59,411 nucleotides of DNA from an uncultured Mediterraneibacter sp. (GTDB lineage: Bacteria > Bacillota > Clostridia > Lachnospirales > Lachnospiraceae): NCBI RefSeq assembly GCF_934330165.1, contig NZ_CAKRGI010000013.1, positions 1-59,411 on the forward strand, in the 5' to 3' direction. The stretch's first letter is position 1. Each line of letters opens with the position of its first letter. The translations under genes were made by a program, and so were the position numbers. Of the stretch, positions 28,800-38,048 are shown piece after piece. The notes beneath the pieces were generated by a model. It was not told the DNA's origin and ran no database searches. It worked only from the letters and a program-made list of their open reading frames with translations.

Positions 28800-29763
28800 A
28801 ATTCCGGCTGAATACGAGGCAAATGTATTTGGTCAGTTTGATGTATATGTAAAGAAACTGGAAAGGACCTTCCATGTAACGCTGATCTCCCGTGATGGGG
28901 CGACAAAGATCGTTGGAGAGCATGCAGCGGCAGAGAAGGTGCAGAGGATCCTGAACCAGCTTGTAGAACTTGCCAGAAGAGGCAATACGATCACAGAGCA
29001 GAATGTAGATTATGCAATCTCCCTTGTATTTGAAGATCAGGAGCAGCAGCTTGTAGATATTGATAAAGATCTGATCTGTCATACCTTGCAGGGAAAGCCG
29101 ATCAAGCCAAAGACACTGGGGCAGAAAAAGTATGTGGATGCCATTCGCAGTGGTATGATCACGTTCGGGCTTGGTCCTGCCGGAACAGGAAAGACCTATC
29201 TTGCGATGGCGATGGCAATCACAGCCTTTAAAAGAGAGGAAGTCAGCAGGATCATCCTGACCCGTCCGGCGATCGAGGCAGGCGAGAAGCTCGGATTCCT
29301 TCCGGGAGATCTGCAAAGTAAGATCGATCCGTATCTGCGGCCGTTATATGATGCCTTATATCAGATCATGGGAGCGGACAGTTTTATAAAAAATTCCGAA
29401 AAGGGGCTGATCGAGGTCGCTCCGCTTGCCTATATGAGAGGAAGAACTCTGGATAATGCCTTTATTATTCTGGACGAAGCCCAGAATACGACACCGGCTC
29501 AGATGAAGATGTTCCTGACCCGGATCGGGTTTGGATCAAAAGTGGTCATCACCGGTGATTCCACGCAAAAAGACCTTCCGGCGGGAACTGTATCAGGACT
29601 GGATGTGGCAGTGAAAGTGGTGAAGGAGCTGGATGATATCAGCATCTGCACGCTGACCAGCAAGGATGTTGTGAGACATCCGCTGGTACAGAAGATCGTA
29701 AAAGCGTATGAAGACTATGAGAAGAAATCCGCACGACCGAGAGAAAACCGGAGGAAGAAGTAA
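28774..29763 (+). CDS. phoH: PhoH family protein (KH-like domain plus P-loop ATPase)
   Basis: Cytoplasmic ATPase of the PhoH/YbeZ type, usually linked with YbeY and RNA metabolism. The N-terminal 90 residues form a KH-like nucleic-acid binding region. Walker A is GLGPAGTGKTYLAMAMA near residue 130, followed by ILTRPAIEAGEKLGFLPGDL and Walker B FIILDEAQNTTPAQMKMFLTR. The start at 28774 follows AAAGGAAAG. An in-frame TTG at 28756 has no site. It overlaps yqfD by 26 bp and ybeY by one base (TAATG). Confidence 0.95.
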   Translation: MSLSELMIEIPAEYEANVFGQFDVYVKKLERTFHVTLISRDGATKIVGEHAAAEKVQRILNQLVELARRGNTITEQNVDYAISLVFEDQEQQLVDIDKDLICHTLQGKPIKPKTLGQKKYVDAIRSGMITFGLGPAGTGKTYLAMAMAITAFKREEVSRIILTRPAIEAGEKLGFLPGDLQSKIDPYLRPLYDALYQIMGADSFIKNSEKGLIEVAPLAYMRGRTLDNAFIILDEAQNTTPAQMKMFLTRIGFGSKVVITGDSTQKDLPAGTVSGLDVAVKVVKELDDISICTLTSKDVVRHPLVQKIVKAYEDYEKKSARPRENRRKK

Positions 29764-30260
29764 TGAGTCTGTATATTGAAGAAGAGGGAAAGGTTACACT
29801 CCCGTTTGATACAGAGGCGATAGCCATTGCAGTGACAGAAGCAGCACTGGACTATGCAGAATGTCCTTATGAGGCAGAGATCAACCTGCTCCTGACAGAG
29901 AATCAGGAGATTCATGAGATGAATCTGGAACAACGAGGCATTGACCGTCCGACGGATGTATTATCCTTTCCAATGATCGAATATGACGTTCCGGGTGATT
30001 TTTCAGTGATCGATGAGGAGACCAAAGATGCATTTGATCCGGAGACAGGAGAACTGATGCTGGGAGATATTGTTATTTCCAAGGAAAAAGTCCTCTCTCA
30101 GGCAGAAGAATATGGACATTCTCCAAAAAGAGAATATGCGTTTCTGATCGCCCACAGTATGCTCCATTTATTTGGATATGACCATATGGAAGAAGAGGAA
30201 CGTGCCGTGATGGAGACTCATCAGAGAGCGATCATGGAAAAAGTAGGGATCCCACGCTGA
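29763..30260 (+). CDS. ybeY: rRNA maturation RNase YbeY
   Basis: Metal-dependent endoribonuclease involved in 16S rRNA 3' end maturation and ribosome quality control. The zinc-binding signature HSMLHLFGYDHMEEEER (about residues 128-144) has the three histidines. The segment RPTDVLSFPM is the second conserved block. 165 aa is normal. It shares one base with the phoH stop. Confidence 0.96.
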   Translation: MSLYIEEEGKVTLPFDTEAIAIAVTEAALDYAECPYEAEINLLLTENQEIHEMNLEQRGIDRPTDVLSFPMIEYDVPGDFSVIDEETKDAFDPETGELMLGDIVISKEKVLSQAEEYGHSPKREYAFLIAHSMLHLFGYDHMEEEERAVMETHQRAIMEKVGIPR

Positions 30261-30337
30261 GCAGACAGCTACAGAGTGCCCGCAGCGGAACTGCTCTGGC
30301 AGAAAAGCAAGAACTTTAGGATATGAGAGGAAGAAGT

Positions 30338-32014
30338 ATGTCTGATACACCAACTAAGACAAAAGGCAGAGCCAAAAAGGATGATTATATCGTTCAGGGT
30401 TCAATACTGGCCGCCGCCGCAGTATTGACAAAGATCATCGGTGTCGTTTACAGGATTCCGCTGACGAATATATTAGGTGACGAGGGAAATGGATTTTACG
30501 GATATGCATATCAGGTTTATGCTATTGCGTTGATGGTTTCTTCGTTCAGTCTCCCGACAGCCGTTTCCAAACTGGTTTCTGTCAGACTTGCCAAAAGACA
30601 GAGGCGGAATGCATTCCGGGTATTTCTTTGTTCCCTTGCATTTGCAGTGGGAGTCGGTTTATTTATTTCGCTGACGATTTTCCTGGGAGCGGGACTGATC
30701 GCTACCCATACGATGAAATCTCCGTTAAGTGTCTATGCACTACGGGTACTTGCACCGGGACTGCTGATCGTTGCGGTAATGGCGGTCATCCGTGGATATT
30801 TTCAGGGAATGGGGACGATGATCCCGACGGCTATTTCACAGATCATTGAGCAGATCGTGAATGCGGTTGTCAGTATCGTAGGTGCGAGCGTATTATTCGG
30901 AATCGGTACAAAAGCAGGAGCTGAAAAAGGAGAAGAACTTCTTGGACCCGCTTATGGAGCAGCAGGAAGTACGCTTGGAACGGTAGCTGGTTCACTGGCG
31001 GGACTTTTATTTCTGCTTTTCGTTATTATTCTCTATAAAAAGGTGATCCGTCGTCAGTTGAAACGTGACCGCAGTCAGAACGTGGAAAGTTATTCTTTCA
31101 TTCTGAAAGCACTGCTTTTTACAGCGATTCCGGTCGTATTCAGCACAGCGGTCTATAATATCAACCAGATTATTGACCTGACGATTTTCAACCATGTGAT
31201 GGAAGCACAGGGATATGTAGAAAAAGAATATATGGCATTGCAGGGAATCTACACAGGTAAATATGATACACTGATCAATGTACCGATGGCGATCGCCAAT
31301 GCACTGGGAACTTCTGTTGTGCCAAGCCTGACTGCAGTTGTGACAAATGGTACGAGAAAGCAGGTTCACAGTAAGATCAACCAGACTCTGCGGATTACGA
31401 TGGTGGTTGCGATCCCGAGCTGTATCGGATATTTCGTGCTTGCTTCGCCGATCATGGTCCTTCTTTATAATGACAGAAGTACAACACCTGCCCATCTGCT
31501 GATGATGGGAGCAATCGTGGTAGTATTGTATGGTCTTTCTTCTGTTACCAATTCGATCCTGCATGGATTGAATTATATGACAAGTCCTGCCAAGAATGCG
31601 GGAGCTGCACTGGTGATCCACCTTGTTGCTTTTGTCCTGATGATGACGGTATTTAAGATGAATGTCTATGCACTTGTAGGCGGAAATATTGTCTTTGCAC
31701 TGGCAATGAGTATTCTGAATCTGATCAAGATCCGGAAAGTCAGCGGGTTCAGGATGGATCTGCTCAGCACATTTGGCAAACCATTTACGGCTGCTGCAAT
31801 TATGGGGGGGATTACATATGGTGTGTTCCGATTATTTGACCTGCTTGTGGGAGGAAGAGTCATTCCTGTTCTGGTCTCTTTGATCGTAGCAGTACTCGTA
31901 TATGCAGTAGTCTTATTGAAGATCGGAACATTGTCAGAAGATGATATTCTGGATCTGCCAATGGGGGGACGGATTCTCAGGGCGGCGAAGAAATTCCACC
32001 TGATGCCGTCATAA
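30338..32014 (+). CDS. SpoVB/MurJ-like polysaccharide flippase (MOP superfamily)
   Basis: A 558-residue membrane protein with about 14 hydrophobic segments of the multidrug/oligosaccharidyl-lipid/polysaccharide superfamily, most like SpoVB, which is needed for spore cortex formation and may flip lipid-linked wall precursors. The N-terminal segment DDYIVQGSILAAAAVLTKIIG and RIPLTNILGDEGNGFYGYAYQVY are typical. The start at 30338 follows GAGAGGAAG. It is downstream of ybeY with a 77-bp gap. Confidence 0.88.
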   Translation: MSDTPTKTKGRAKKDDYIVQGSILAAAAVLTKIIGVVYRIPLTNILGDEGNGFYGYAYQVYAIALMVSSFSLPTAVSKLVSVRLAKRQRRNAFRVFLCSLAFAVGVGLFISLTIFLGAGLIATHTMKSPLSVYALRVLAPGLLIVAVMAVIRGYFQGMGTMIPTAISQIIEQIVNAVVSIVGASVLFGIGTKAGAEKGEELLGPAYGAAGSTLGTVAGSLAGLLFLLFVIILYKKVIRRQLKRDRSQNVESYSFILKALLFTAIPVVFSTAVYNINQIIDLTIFNHVMEAQGYVEKEYMALQGIYTGKYDTLINVPMAIANALGTSVVPSLTAVVTNGTRKQVHSKINQTLRITMVVAIPSCIGYFVLASPIMVLLYNDRSTTPAHLLMMGAIVVVLYGLSSVTNSILHGLNYMTSPAKNAGAALVIHLVAFVLMMTVFKMNVYALVGGNIVFALAMSILNLIKIRKVSGFRMDLLSTFGKPFTAAAIMGGITYGVFRLFDLLVGGRVIPVLVSLIVAVLVYAVVLLKIGTLSEDDILDLPMGGRILRAAKKFHLMPS

Positions 32015-32141
32015 AGCATGGTTTTTCAGAAAGAGACAGATACAGAACTGCAGGAGTCTGAAAATATTTAATATAAATTTTTCTTATAATAGAATAAAAT
32101 TAAAAAAAAAGCCGATACTGTATAAAAAAGGAGTGGTCCTT

Positions 32142-32522
32142 ATGAAGAAAAAATACATGGTCGGCTTTTTCCTTGCTCTTTTCTGTATGGTATTGCTGGT
32201 ATCGGCAGGATATGCAGCCAGTTACCGGTATGTCATGCAGCGGCAGGAGGCAAGAGTGGAAGAAGCGGAAAAAAGAGAAGAAGACCTTTTACAGCAGAGT
32301 GTAATGACTGAGGGAGATGCGACAAAGAAGACCTTCGGGTATTATTTAAAAGAATTAAATGGCTATGTTGCAGTCTATCGTGCAGATGGGACAAGCCTGT
32401 ATGAGACAACCAATATTCCTGTAGAGGCATTACCGGACGACCTCCGGGAAGATCTTAACAAAGGCCGCTATATAGAAACACCGGAAGAATTATATGGATT
32501 TCTTGAAAATTATTCAAGTTAA
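32142..32522 (+). CDS. Membrane-anchored protein with BofC C-terminal-like domain
   Basis: A 126-residue protein with one N-terminal membrane segment (about 6-27), a short charged helix, and a C-terminal domain containing YYLKELNGYVAVYRADG. That motif resembles the C-terminal domain of BofC, which controls sigma-K checkpoint signalling in Bacillus, but the N-terminal BofC region is missing, so the role is inferred only weakly. AAGGAG lies 8 nt from the ATG at 32142. A TATAAT-like box (32085-32090) lies upstream with a poor -35. Confidence 0.7.
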   Translation: MKKKYMVGFFLALFCMVLLVSAGYAASYRYVMQRQEARVEEAEKREEDLLQQSVMTEGDATKKTFGYYLKELNGYVAVYRADGTSLYETTNIPVEALPDDLREDLNKGRYIETPEELYGFLENYSS

Positions 32523-32533
32523 ACTCAGGAGGG

Positions 32534-32562
32534 TGGACGAATAAAGCTGAATCGTGTATAAT
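32534..32562 (+). promoter_or_regulatory. Promoter of the DUF896-DUF4250-miaB operon
   Basis: TGGACG (32534-32539, four of six matches to TTGACA) and a perfect TATAAT (32557-32562) with a 17-bp spacer. Confidence 0.6.
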
Positions 32563-32620
32563 ACACTGCGGATATTTAGAAAAAACTGAGACAGATTTAC
32601 AAGTTTGAAAGGAAATGAAG

Positions 32621-32851
32621 ATGGATCAGCAAAAGATAAAAAGAATTAATGAATTATATAAAAAGTCAAAAGCTGAGGGACTGACTGACGCAGAACGGAA
32701 AGAACAGAAGATTCTGCGTCAGGAATACATGGAACTTGTCCGCCGGAATCTGCGTGGACAGCTGAACAATATTGATATCGAACAGAAAGACGGTACCGTG
32801 ATCAATCTGGGAGAAAAATACGGTGCTAAATTTGAAAAAAAGGGGAATTAA
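32621..32851 (+). CDS. DUF896 family small protein (YnzC-like)
   Basis: A 76-residue basic protein. The segment RINELYKKSKAEGLTDAERKEQ and the EYMELVRRNLRGQL helix match DUF896, small helical proteins found across Firmicutes; in Bacillus YnzC is in the SOS regulon with yneA. No LexA box is seen upstream here. Of two in-frame ATGs the second (32621) is 8 nt from AAAGGA. It starts an operon with the next two genes. Confidence 0.88.
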   Translation: MDQQKIKRINELYKKSKAEGLTDAERKEQKILRQEYMELVRRNLRGQLNNIDIEQKDGTVINLGEKYGAKFEKKGN

Positions 32852-32854
32852 AAG

Positions 32855-33037
32855 ATGTTGAACGGACTTCCTTCCGATCCGATGATCCTGTTAAGTGTTG
32901 TGAATACAAAACTAAGAGATTTCTATCCATCGCTGCAGGCTTTATGTGATGATATGGAGATCAGTGAAACCGAACTGAAAGAGAAACTGGCACAGGTTGA
33001 TTATGAATACGATGCCGGGAAGAACCAGTTCGTTTAA
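32855..33037 (+). CDS. DUF4250 family small protein
   Basis: A 60-residue acidic protein matching DUF4250, seen in Clostridia: LPSDPMILLSVVNTKLRDFYPSL at the start, then ALCDDMEISETELKEKLA. Function unknown. It starts 3 bp after the DUF896 stop and just precedes miaB, an arrangement suggesting co-transcription. Confidence 0.85.
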   Translation: MLNGLPSDPMILLSVVNTKLRDFYPSLQALCDDMEISETELKEKLAQVDYEYDAGKNQFV

Positions 33038-33062
33038 AAATGTACATAGAAAAGGAATGAAA

Positions 33063-34529
33063 ATGGAAAATACAAAGAACCATATACTGACTACTTTTGC
33101 AGAGACAGCAAGTGAGGCACCGCTGCAGGAACCGGATCGTCAGTATTATTTTATTGAAAAAGCAAAAGATATTTTTGCAGAAAGATGTAAAGAAGTCGGC
33201 AGGACACTGACGTTCTGTGTTACGACATTCGGCTGCCAGATGAACGCACGTGACTCTGAAAAGCTGGTCGGTATTTTAGAGCAGATCGGCTATATTGAAG
33301 AACCGGATGAGGAGAAAGCAGATTTTGTCATTTATAATACCTGTACTGTCCGGGAAAATGCAAACTTAAGAGTTTATGGACGACTGGGACAGCTTGGAAG
33401 GATCAAGAAAAAAAATCCGCATATGATGATCGCTTTATGTGGCTGCATGATGCAGGAACCGGAGGTTGTAGAGAAGCTGAAAAAGAGTTATCGGTTTGTA
33501 GATCTGATCTTCGGTACACATAATATATACAAATTTGCAGAACTTCTTACGAACAGTATGCAGTCTGACCGGATGGTAATTGATATCTGGAAAGATACGG
33601 ATAAGATTGTAGAAGACCTTCCGGTTGAGAGAAAGTATTCTTTTAAATCAGGTGTTAATATCATGTTCGGCTGCAATAATTTCTGCAGTTACTGCATTGT
33701 ACCGTATGTACGTGGCCGGGAACGCAGCAGAGATCCGAAAGCAATCGTACGTGAGATTGAGCGTCTTGTAGCAGACGGAGTTGTGGAGATCATGCTTCTG
33801 GGACAGAATGTCAATTCCTATGGAAAGAATCTGGAGCATCCGATGACATTTGCACAGCTTCTTCAGGAGATTGAAAAGATTGAAGGACTGGAAAGAATCC
33901 GGTTTATGACTTCCCATCCAAAAGATCTGTCAGATGAACTGATCGAAGTGATGAGCAGATCTAAAAAAATCTGCAGGCATCTGCATCTTCCGGTTCAGTC
34001 AGGAAGCAGCAGGATTTTAAAAAAGATGAACCGCCATTATACAAAAGAGCATTATCTTGAGCTTGTAGAAAAGATTAAAAAAGCAGTACCGGATATTTCC
34101 CTTACGACAGATATTATTGTCGGATTCCCCGGAGAGACTGAGGAGGACTTTCAGGAGACGCTGGATGTGGTCAGAAAAGTCCGTTATGACAGTGCATTTA
34201 CATTTATTTATTCCAAACGGACGGGAACTCCGGCAGCAGTCATGGAAGATCAGGTCTCAGAAGCAGAGGTAAAAGACCGGTTTGACCGTCTTTTAAAGGA
34301 AGTTCAGACAATTTCTGCACAACGCTGTTCCATCCATGAGGGAACAGTCCAGAAAGCACTGGTAGAATGTCAGAATGAGCATGATCCGAATCTTGTGACC
34401 GGAAGGCTGAGCAATAATCTTTTAGTCCATTTCCCCGGAGATACTTCTCTGATCGGCAGGCTTGTAGATGTAAGTCTGGATGAATGTAAAGGATTCTATT
34501 ATATGGGGAAAGTGAAAGATACAGAATAG
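33063..34529 (+). CDS. miaB: tRNA-2-methylthio-N6-dimethylallyladenosine synthase
   Basis: Radical SAM methylthiotransferase that modifies adenosine 37 of tRNAs reading UNN codons. The N-terminal MTTase domain has three cluster cysteines (TFGCQMN, YNTCTVREN, LCGCMMQ). The radical SAM motif FGCNNFCSYCIVPYVRGRERSR gives the CxxxCxxC. A TRAM domain ends the protein. 488 aa. The frame runs upstream into DUF4250, but AAAAGGA is properly spaced only for ATG 33063. Confidence 0.96.
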   Translation: MENTKNHILTTFAETASEAPLQEPDRQYYFIEKAKDIFAERCKEVGRTLTFCVTTFGCQMNARDSEKLVGILEQIGYIEEPDEEKADFVIYNTCTVRENANLRVYGRLGQLGRIKKKNPHMMIALCGCMMQEPEVVEKLKKSYRFVDLIFGTHNIYKFAELLTNSMQSDRMVIDIWKDTDKIVEDLPVERKYSFKSGVNIMFGCNNFCSYCIVPYVRGRERSRDPKAIVREIERLVADGVVEIMLLGQNVNSYGKNLEHPMTFAQLLQEIEKIEGLERIRFMTSHPKDLSDELIEVMSRSKKICRHLHLPVQSGSSRILKKMNRHYTKEHYLELVEKIKKAVPDISLTTDIIVGFPGETEEDFQETLDVVRKVRYDSAFTFIYSKRTGTPAAVMEDQVSEAEVKDRFDRLLKEVQTISAQRCSIHEGTVQKALVECQNEHDPNLVTGRLSNNLLVHFPGDTSLIGRLVDVSLDECKGFYYMGKVKDTE

Positions 34530-34544
34530 AAAAGGATAACCTAT

Positions 34545-34982
34545 ATGAAGAAAGATTCTTTCAATACAAATGAGATACCCGCAGACAAAGGACTGTCCGG
34601 GAATGAAAAGATTGAAGAGGCGATCGTTGCACTGCAACAAGAACCGTCACAGGAACTTCTTGCACATACCCTGACAGTGATCCGCAGAAGGATGCAGGAA
34701 GACGGGCAGTTGATTCTGGCTGTAGAACCTCCTGCAGGTGAGGCACAGCTCCGGATTCAGGCAGTGCAGACTTCAGATGGAAAGCAATGGTGGTCTGCTT
34801 TTACAGGATTTGAGGAAGAAATGAAGGGCAGTGGCAGCGTCATGTCAACGTTTCTTACTGATATCAGAAAGTTATTTGAATCTGCATTAAGTGTAAATGA
34901 GATCCAGGGAATCATTCTCAACCCGTGGAACAGGACTCTGATGCTGGACAAGACTCTGCTCCGTATTATACTTGGAAAATAA
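34545..34982 (+). CDS. SseB N-terminal-like domain protein
   Basis: A 145-residue soluble protein. The core LRIQAVQTSDGKQWWSAFTGFEEEM and the end NEIQGIILNPWNRTLMLDKTLLRIIL are typical of the SseB-N domain group, a beta-alpha fold of unknown role found in many bacteria. AAAAGGA precedes the ATG. It follows miaB by 15 bp. Confidence 0.75.
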   Translation: MKKDSFNTNEIPADKGLSGNEKIEEAIVALQQEPSQELLAHTLTVIRRRMQEDGQLILAVEPPAGEAQLRIQAVQTSDGKQWWSAFTGFEEEMKGSGSVMSTFLTDIRKLFESALSVNEIQGIILNPWNRTLMLDKTLLRIILGK

Positions 34983-35054
34983 ATCTGGCAATTACCTATT
35001 CAGAAAACTGAACCGGACGATGCTTTGGTCAGAACGGACAGAATTATGAAATAG

Positions 35055-35130
35055 ATTCGCTCAAAGCGGGGAAGACTAAACTACATCAAGAATCGGGGTG
35101 TAGATATGGTAATGAAACGTTTGAGCGAAT
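35055..35130. repeat. Inverted repeat across the start of the CmpB-like gene
   Basis: ATTCGCTCAAA (35055-35065) is perfectly complementary to TTTGAGCGAAT (35120-35130), codons 5-9 of the gene. A smaller repeat, CTACA (35081-35085) with TGTAG (35099-35103), encloses the GGGGTG ribosome binding site. Such a fold could hide the translation start. Confidence 0.55.
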
Positions 35131-35528
35131 ATTTATTTTTCTGGACATTAGGTGGTACATTATATTATTCTTTTGAAATGATATTCCGTGGATTTTCTCA
35201 CTGGTCTATGTTCATACTGGGAGGGTTCTGTCTGGTTTTCTGTATACAGCAGGGCATTTGGACAGGATGGAATTCCCCCCTCTGGCTTCAGGCTTTATGG
35301 TGCAGCGTTTTTGTGACTGCAGGGGAATTTATTACGGGGATTTTAGTCAACAAAGTGATGCACTGGCACGTCTGGGATTACAGTGATCAGCCATTTCAGT
35401 TAATGGGACAGATCTGTATTCCTTTTGCAATCTTATTTTCAGGATTATGCGTAGTGGGAATTTTTCTGGGAAGTTCTCTGATGCACATTCTGTATGGAGA
35501 AAAAATCCCCCGGTTTCATGTATTATAG
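35106..35528 (+). CDS. Putative membrane protein, CmpB-like (ABC-transporter type IV family)
   Basis: A 140-residue membrane protein with four hydrophobic segments (about 8-28, 34-52, 60-82, 100-128). The mid part EFITGILVNKVMHWHVWDYS and the start LFFWTLGGTLYYSFEMIFRG match the family named putative ABC-transporter type IV (PF06541), although no ATPase partner is nearby. Function unknown. Start ATG 35106 follows GGGGTG; a second ATG is at 35112. An inverted repeat spans the start. Confidence 0.8.
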   Translation: MVMKRLSEYLFFWTLGGTLYYSFEMIFRGFSHWSMFILGGFCLVFCIQQGIWTGWNSPLWLQALWCSVFVTAGEFITGILVNKVMHWHVWDYSDQPFQLMGQICIPFAILFSGLCVVGIFLGSSLMHILYGEKIPRFHVL

Positions 35529-35666
35529 AAAATCCTGCTGAACATGAAAGTGTCAGTTGTATCAGACATAGGAGCCAGATACAGAGATTGAGGACAGCCC
35601 GGATTCATTATCTAATGAAGTATCTGAAAAACGGGCTGAACATTCTACAGAAAGAGAGAGGAAAAT

Positions 35667-35798
35667 AATTATGCAGACAAAGCACTGATCGCAAGTATTA
35701 CGAATAATTTCCCGGTCGGGGCAGCGATGTTCCTGGAACATGGGAATGAGAATATTCGTTTCAAATATCGTGTGATCGAAGAATCTTATAAAGGGTAG
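35667..35798 (+). pseudogene. Small conserved-looking frame without a start codon
   Basis: A frame from NYADKALIASITNNFP to IEESYKG ends at TAG 35798. It looks like real coding sequence (SITNNFPVGAAMFLEHGNENI) but lacks a start: the nearest ATG (35671), which has an AGAGGA site, is one base out of frame and reaches a stop after 5 codons. A single-base change near 35670 would account for this. It is 18 bp before the helicase gene. Family not recognised. A sequencing error is a possible alternative. Confidence 0.5.
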
Positions 35799-35816
35799 AA
35801 GAAAAGATATTACAAC

Positions 35817-37988
35817 ATGGAACAGTACATAGGATGGGAACAGTTTGAACAGGCTTTCCCGATTCAGTTAAATGAACAGCAAAAAAGTGCCGTACAGAGC
35901 ATCGATGGGCCGGTTCTGTTACTGGCAGTACCGGGTTCGGGGAAGACAACGGTTCTTGTAGCCCGGCTTGGTTATATGATCTATTGCAGAGGAATTGATC
36001 CGTCCCAAATTCTGACTGTCACTTATACGGTGGCAGCAACGAAAGATATGTCCCGGCGATTTGCCGGATATTTTGGAGAGAAACTGGCTGACAGACTGGA
36101 GTTCAGAACAATCAACGGATTATGTGCAAAGATCATCAGTTATTATGGAAGAGTGATCGGAAAGACGCCTTTTGAACTGGTGCAGGATGAGAAAATGACA
36201 GCAGGGATGCTGTCCATGATCTATCAGCAAAGTGAACATGAGTATGCAACGGAAAGTGACCTGAAGACGGTGCGTACTCTGATCACTTATATCAAGAATA
36301 TGATGCTGACTGAGGAAGAAATTCTTGAACTGGATGAAAAAGCCGAACTGAAAATTTCAGTTATTTATAAAGAATATTGCAGACAGCTGCGGGCAAAAGG
36401 GCTGATGGATTACGATGATCAGATGGTATACGCTTATACGATGCTGCGTTCCGTGCCGGAACTGCTGAAGCATTTTCAGGAACTTTATCCCTATATCTGC
36501 GTGGATGAGGCACAGGATACTTCTAAGATCCAGCATGCCATTATTGCACTGCTGGCATCAGGAACGGAGAATCTTTTTATGGTGGGGGATGAAGATCAAA
36601 GCATTTATGGATTTCGTGCAGCTTATCCTGAAGCTCTGCTCAAATTTGAAAAAAATTATCCGAATGCAAAAGTCCTGCTGATGGAAGAAAATTTCCGGTC
36701 GGATGCCAGGATCGTTCTGGCGGCAGACCGGTTTATCCAAAGAAATACCCTGCGGCATGAAAAGCATATGAAAGCCACCAGGAAACCTGCCTCTGATATC
36801 AGGGAGATTGCATTAAGGAATCGAAAAGCTCAGTACACATATCTTGCAAAGCTGGCAGAAGGATGCACTTCACAGACAGCTATTTTATACCGTGATAATG
36901 AATGCATCATTCCACTGGTCGATCTGTTGGAGAGAAATGGAATACCTTATCAGATGCGGAATGCAGAACTTTCTTTTTTTTCACACCGTACCGTACTGGA
37001 TATCATCAATATCATAAAACTGGCTCAGAACCCAATGGATACAGAAGCCTTTCTACAGATCTATTATAAGATCGGTACTTATCTCCGCAAGCAGGATGCG
37101 ATCCGCATTGCTTGGATCAGTGAAGAAAAAGGAATTCCGGTTCTGGATGTGGCTTCGGAGGATCCTGATCTGAACGGTCATGTACTTGGCAGTGTACGGT
37201 CGATGCGGACACATTTACAGAATATATTGCAGGATTCAGGAGAACGTGCAATTTACAGAATTTTGCAGTTTACGGGATATCAGGAATATCTGAACCGTTC
37301 AGGGCTAAGTGACAGCAAACTGGAAATTCTCAGGATTCTTGGGAGCAGAACAGATTCTCCGGTAGAACTTACAGAACGACTGGAGCAGTTGAAGGCCATG
37401 ATCCGGGAGAAAGAACCGGATCGGAAATGTCCTCTGATCCTTTCTACGATCCATGCAAGCAAGGGATTAGAATACAGCAGCGTGTATCTGATCGATGTGG
37501 CAGATGGAATCCTGCCTGAGTCAATTCCACAAAATCTACGTCACGCATCAGCAGAGGAACTGAAGGCATATGAAGAAGAACGTCGGCTTTTTTATGTCGG
37601 AGTAACAAGGGCAAAAGACCAACTGACACTTTTTACAACAAACAGACCCAGTACATTCTGTTCAGAGTTTCTCGGGAAATCTTCCATTCCAGAAGAAAGC
37701 AGCAAAAATCTGATGCCGGTGGACAGCAGGATCAGCCGGACATTCAGGCAGACAAAACCCTATGCCGCAGTTGCCGGCATCCGGCAGACAAAAGCTTCAG
37801 AAGAACTGTATTCCCGCCTGAAAGAGGAGTTGGGGGCAGGCGTGATCGTGGAACATAAAAAATATGGAGAAGGTGTAGTAACTCAGCTGGATGACCGGCT
37901 TGTTCATATCTTGTTCCGGGATGATACGCTTCGTATGATGGATCTTAAAACCCTGGCAAATGCAGGATTATTAAAAGTAAAGAAATAA
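35817..37988 (+). CDS. UvrD/Rep family ATP-dependent DNA helicase
   Basis: A 723-residue superfamily 1A helicase. Motif I is LLAVPGSGKTTVLVARL (about 39-55), motif II VDEAQDTSKIQ, motif III GDEDQSIYGFRAA, motif IV ENFRS, motif V STIHASKGLEYSSVYLID and motif VI RRLFYVGVTRAKDQL. The C-terminal ~60 residues (GAGVIVEHKKYGEGVV) form a small SH3-like end as in PcrA. It is shorter than PcrA/UvrD and belongs to a Clostridia subgroup. The upstream ribosome binding site is weak. Confidence 0.93.
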   Translation: MEQYIGWEQFEQAFPIQLNEQQKSAVQSIDGPVLLLAVPGSGKTTVLVARLGYMIYCRGIDPSQILTVTYTVAATKDMSRRFAGYFGEKLADRLEFRTINGLCAKIISYYGRVIGKTPFELVQDEKMTAGMLSMIYQQSEHEYATESDLKTVRTLITYIKNMMLTEEEILELDEKAELKISVIYKEYCRQLRAKGLMDYDDQMVYAYTMLRSVPELLKHFQELYPYICVDEAQDTSKIQHAIIALLASGTENLFMVGDEDQSIYGFRAAYPEALLKFEKNYPNAKVLLMEENFRSDARIVLAADRFIQRNTLRHEKHMKATRKPASDIREIALRNRKAQYTYLAKLAEGCTSQTAILYRDNECIIPLVDLLERNGIPYQMRNAELSFFSHRTVLDIINIIKLAQNPMDTEAFLQIYYKIGTYLRKQDAIRIAWISEEKGIPVLDVASEDPDLNGHVLGSVRSMRTHLQNILQDSGERAIYRILQFTGYQEYLNRSGLSDSKLEILRILGSRTDSPVELTERLEQLKAMIREKEPDRKCPLILSTIHASKGLEYSSVYLIDVADGILPESIPQNLRHASAEELKAYEEERRLFYVGVTRAKDQLTLFTTNRPSTFCSEFLGKSSIPEESSKNLMPVDSRISRTFRQTKPYAAVAGIRQTKASEELYSRLKEELGAGVIVEHKKYGEGVVTQLDDRLVHILFRDDTLRMMDLKTLANAGLLKVKK

Positions 37989-38048
37989 AATCAGATCAGG
38001 AAATGAAAGGGGATCTGACAGAAAATCCTTAGAAGGGGGGACTCAACT

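Noticed and set aside
35595..35638. CAGCCCG/CGGGCTG hairpin as a terminator
   Set aside because: No T-run follows it, and the inner TTCATTA/TAATGAA arm leaves a 2-nt loop. It is left unassigned.
37990..38016. TCAGATC/GATCTGA inverted repeat between helicase and MATE genes
   Set aside because: Only 7 bp with a 14-nt loop and no T tract; not distinguishable from chance.
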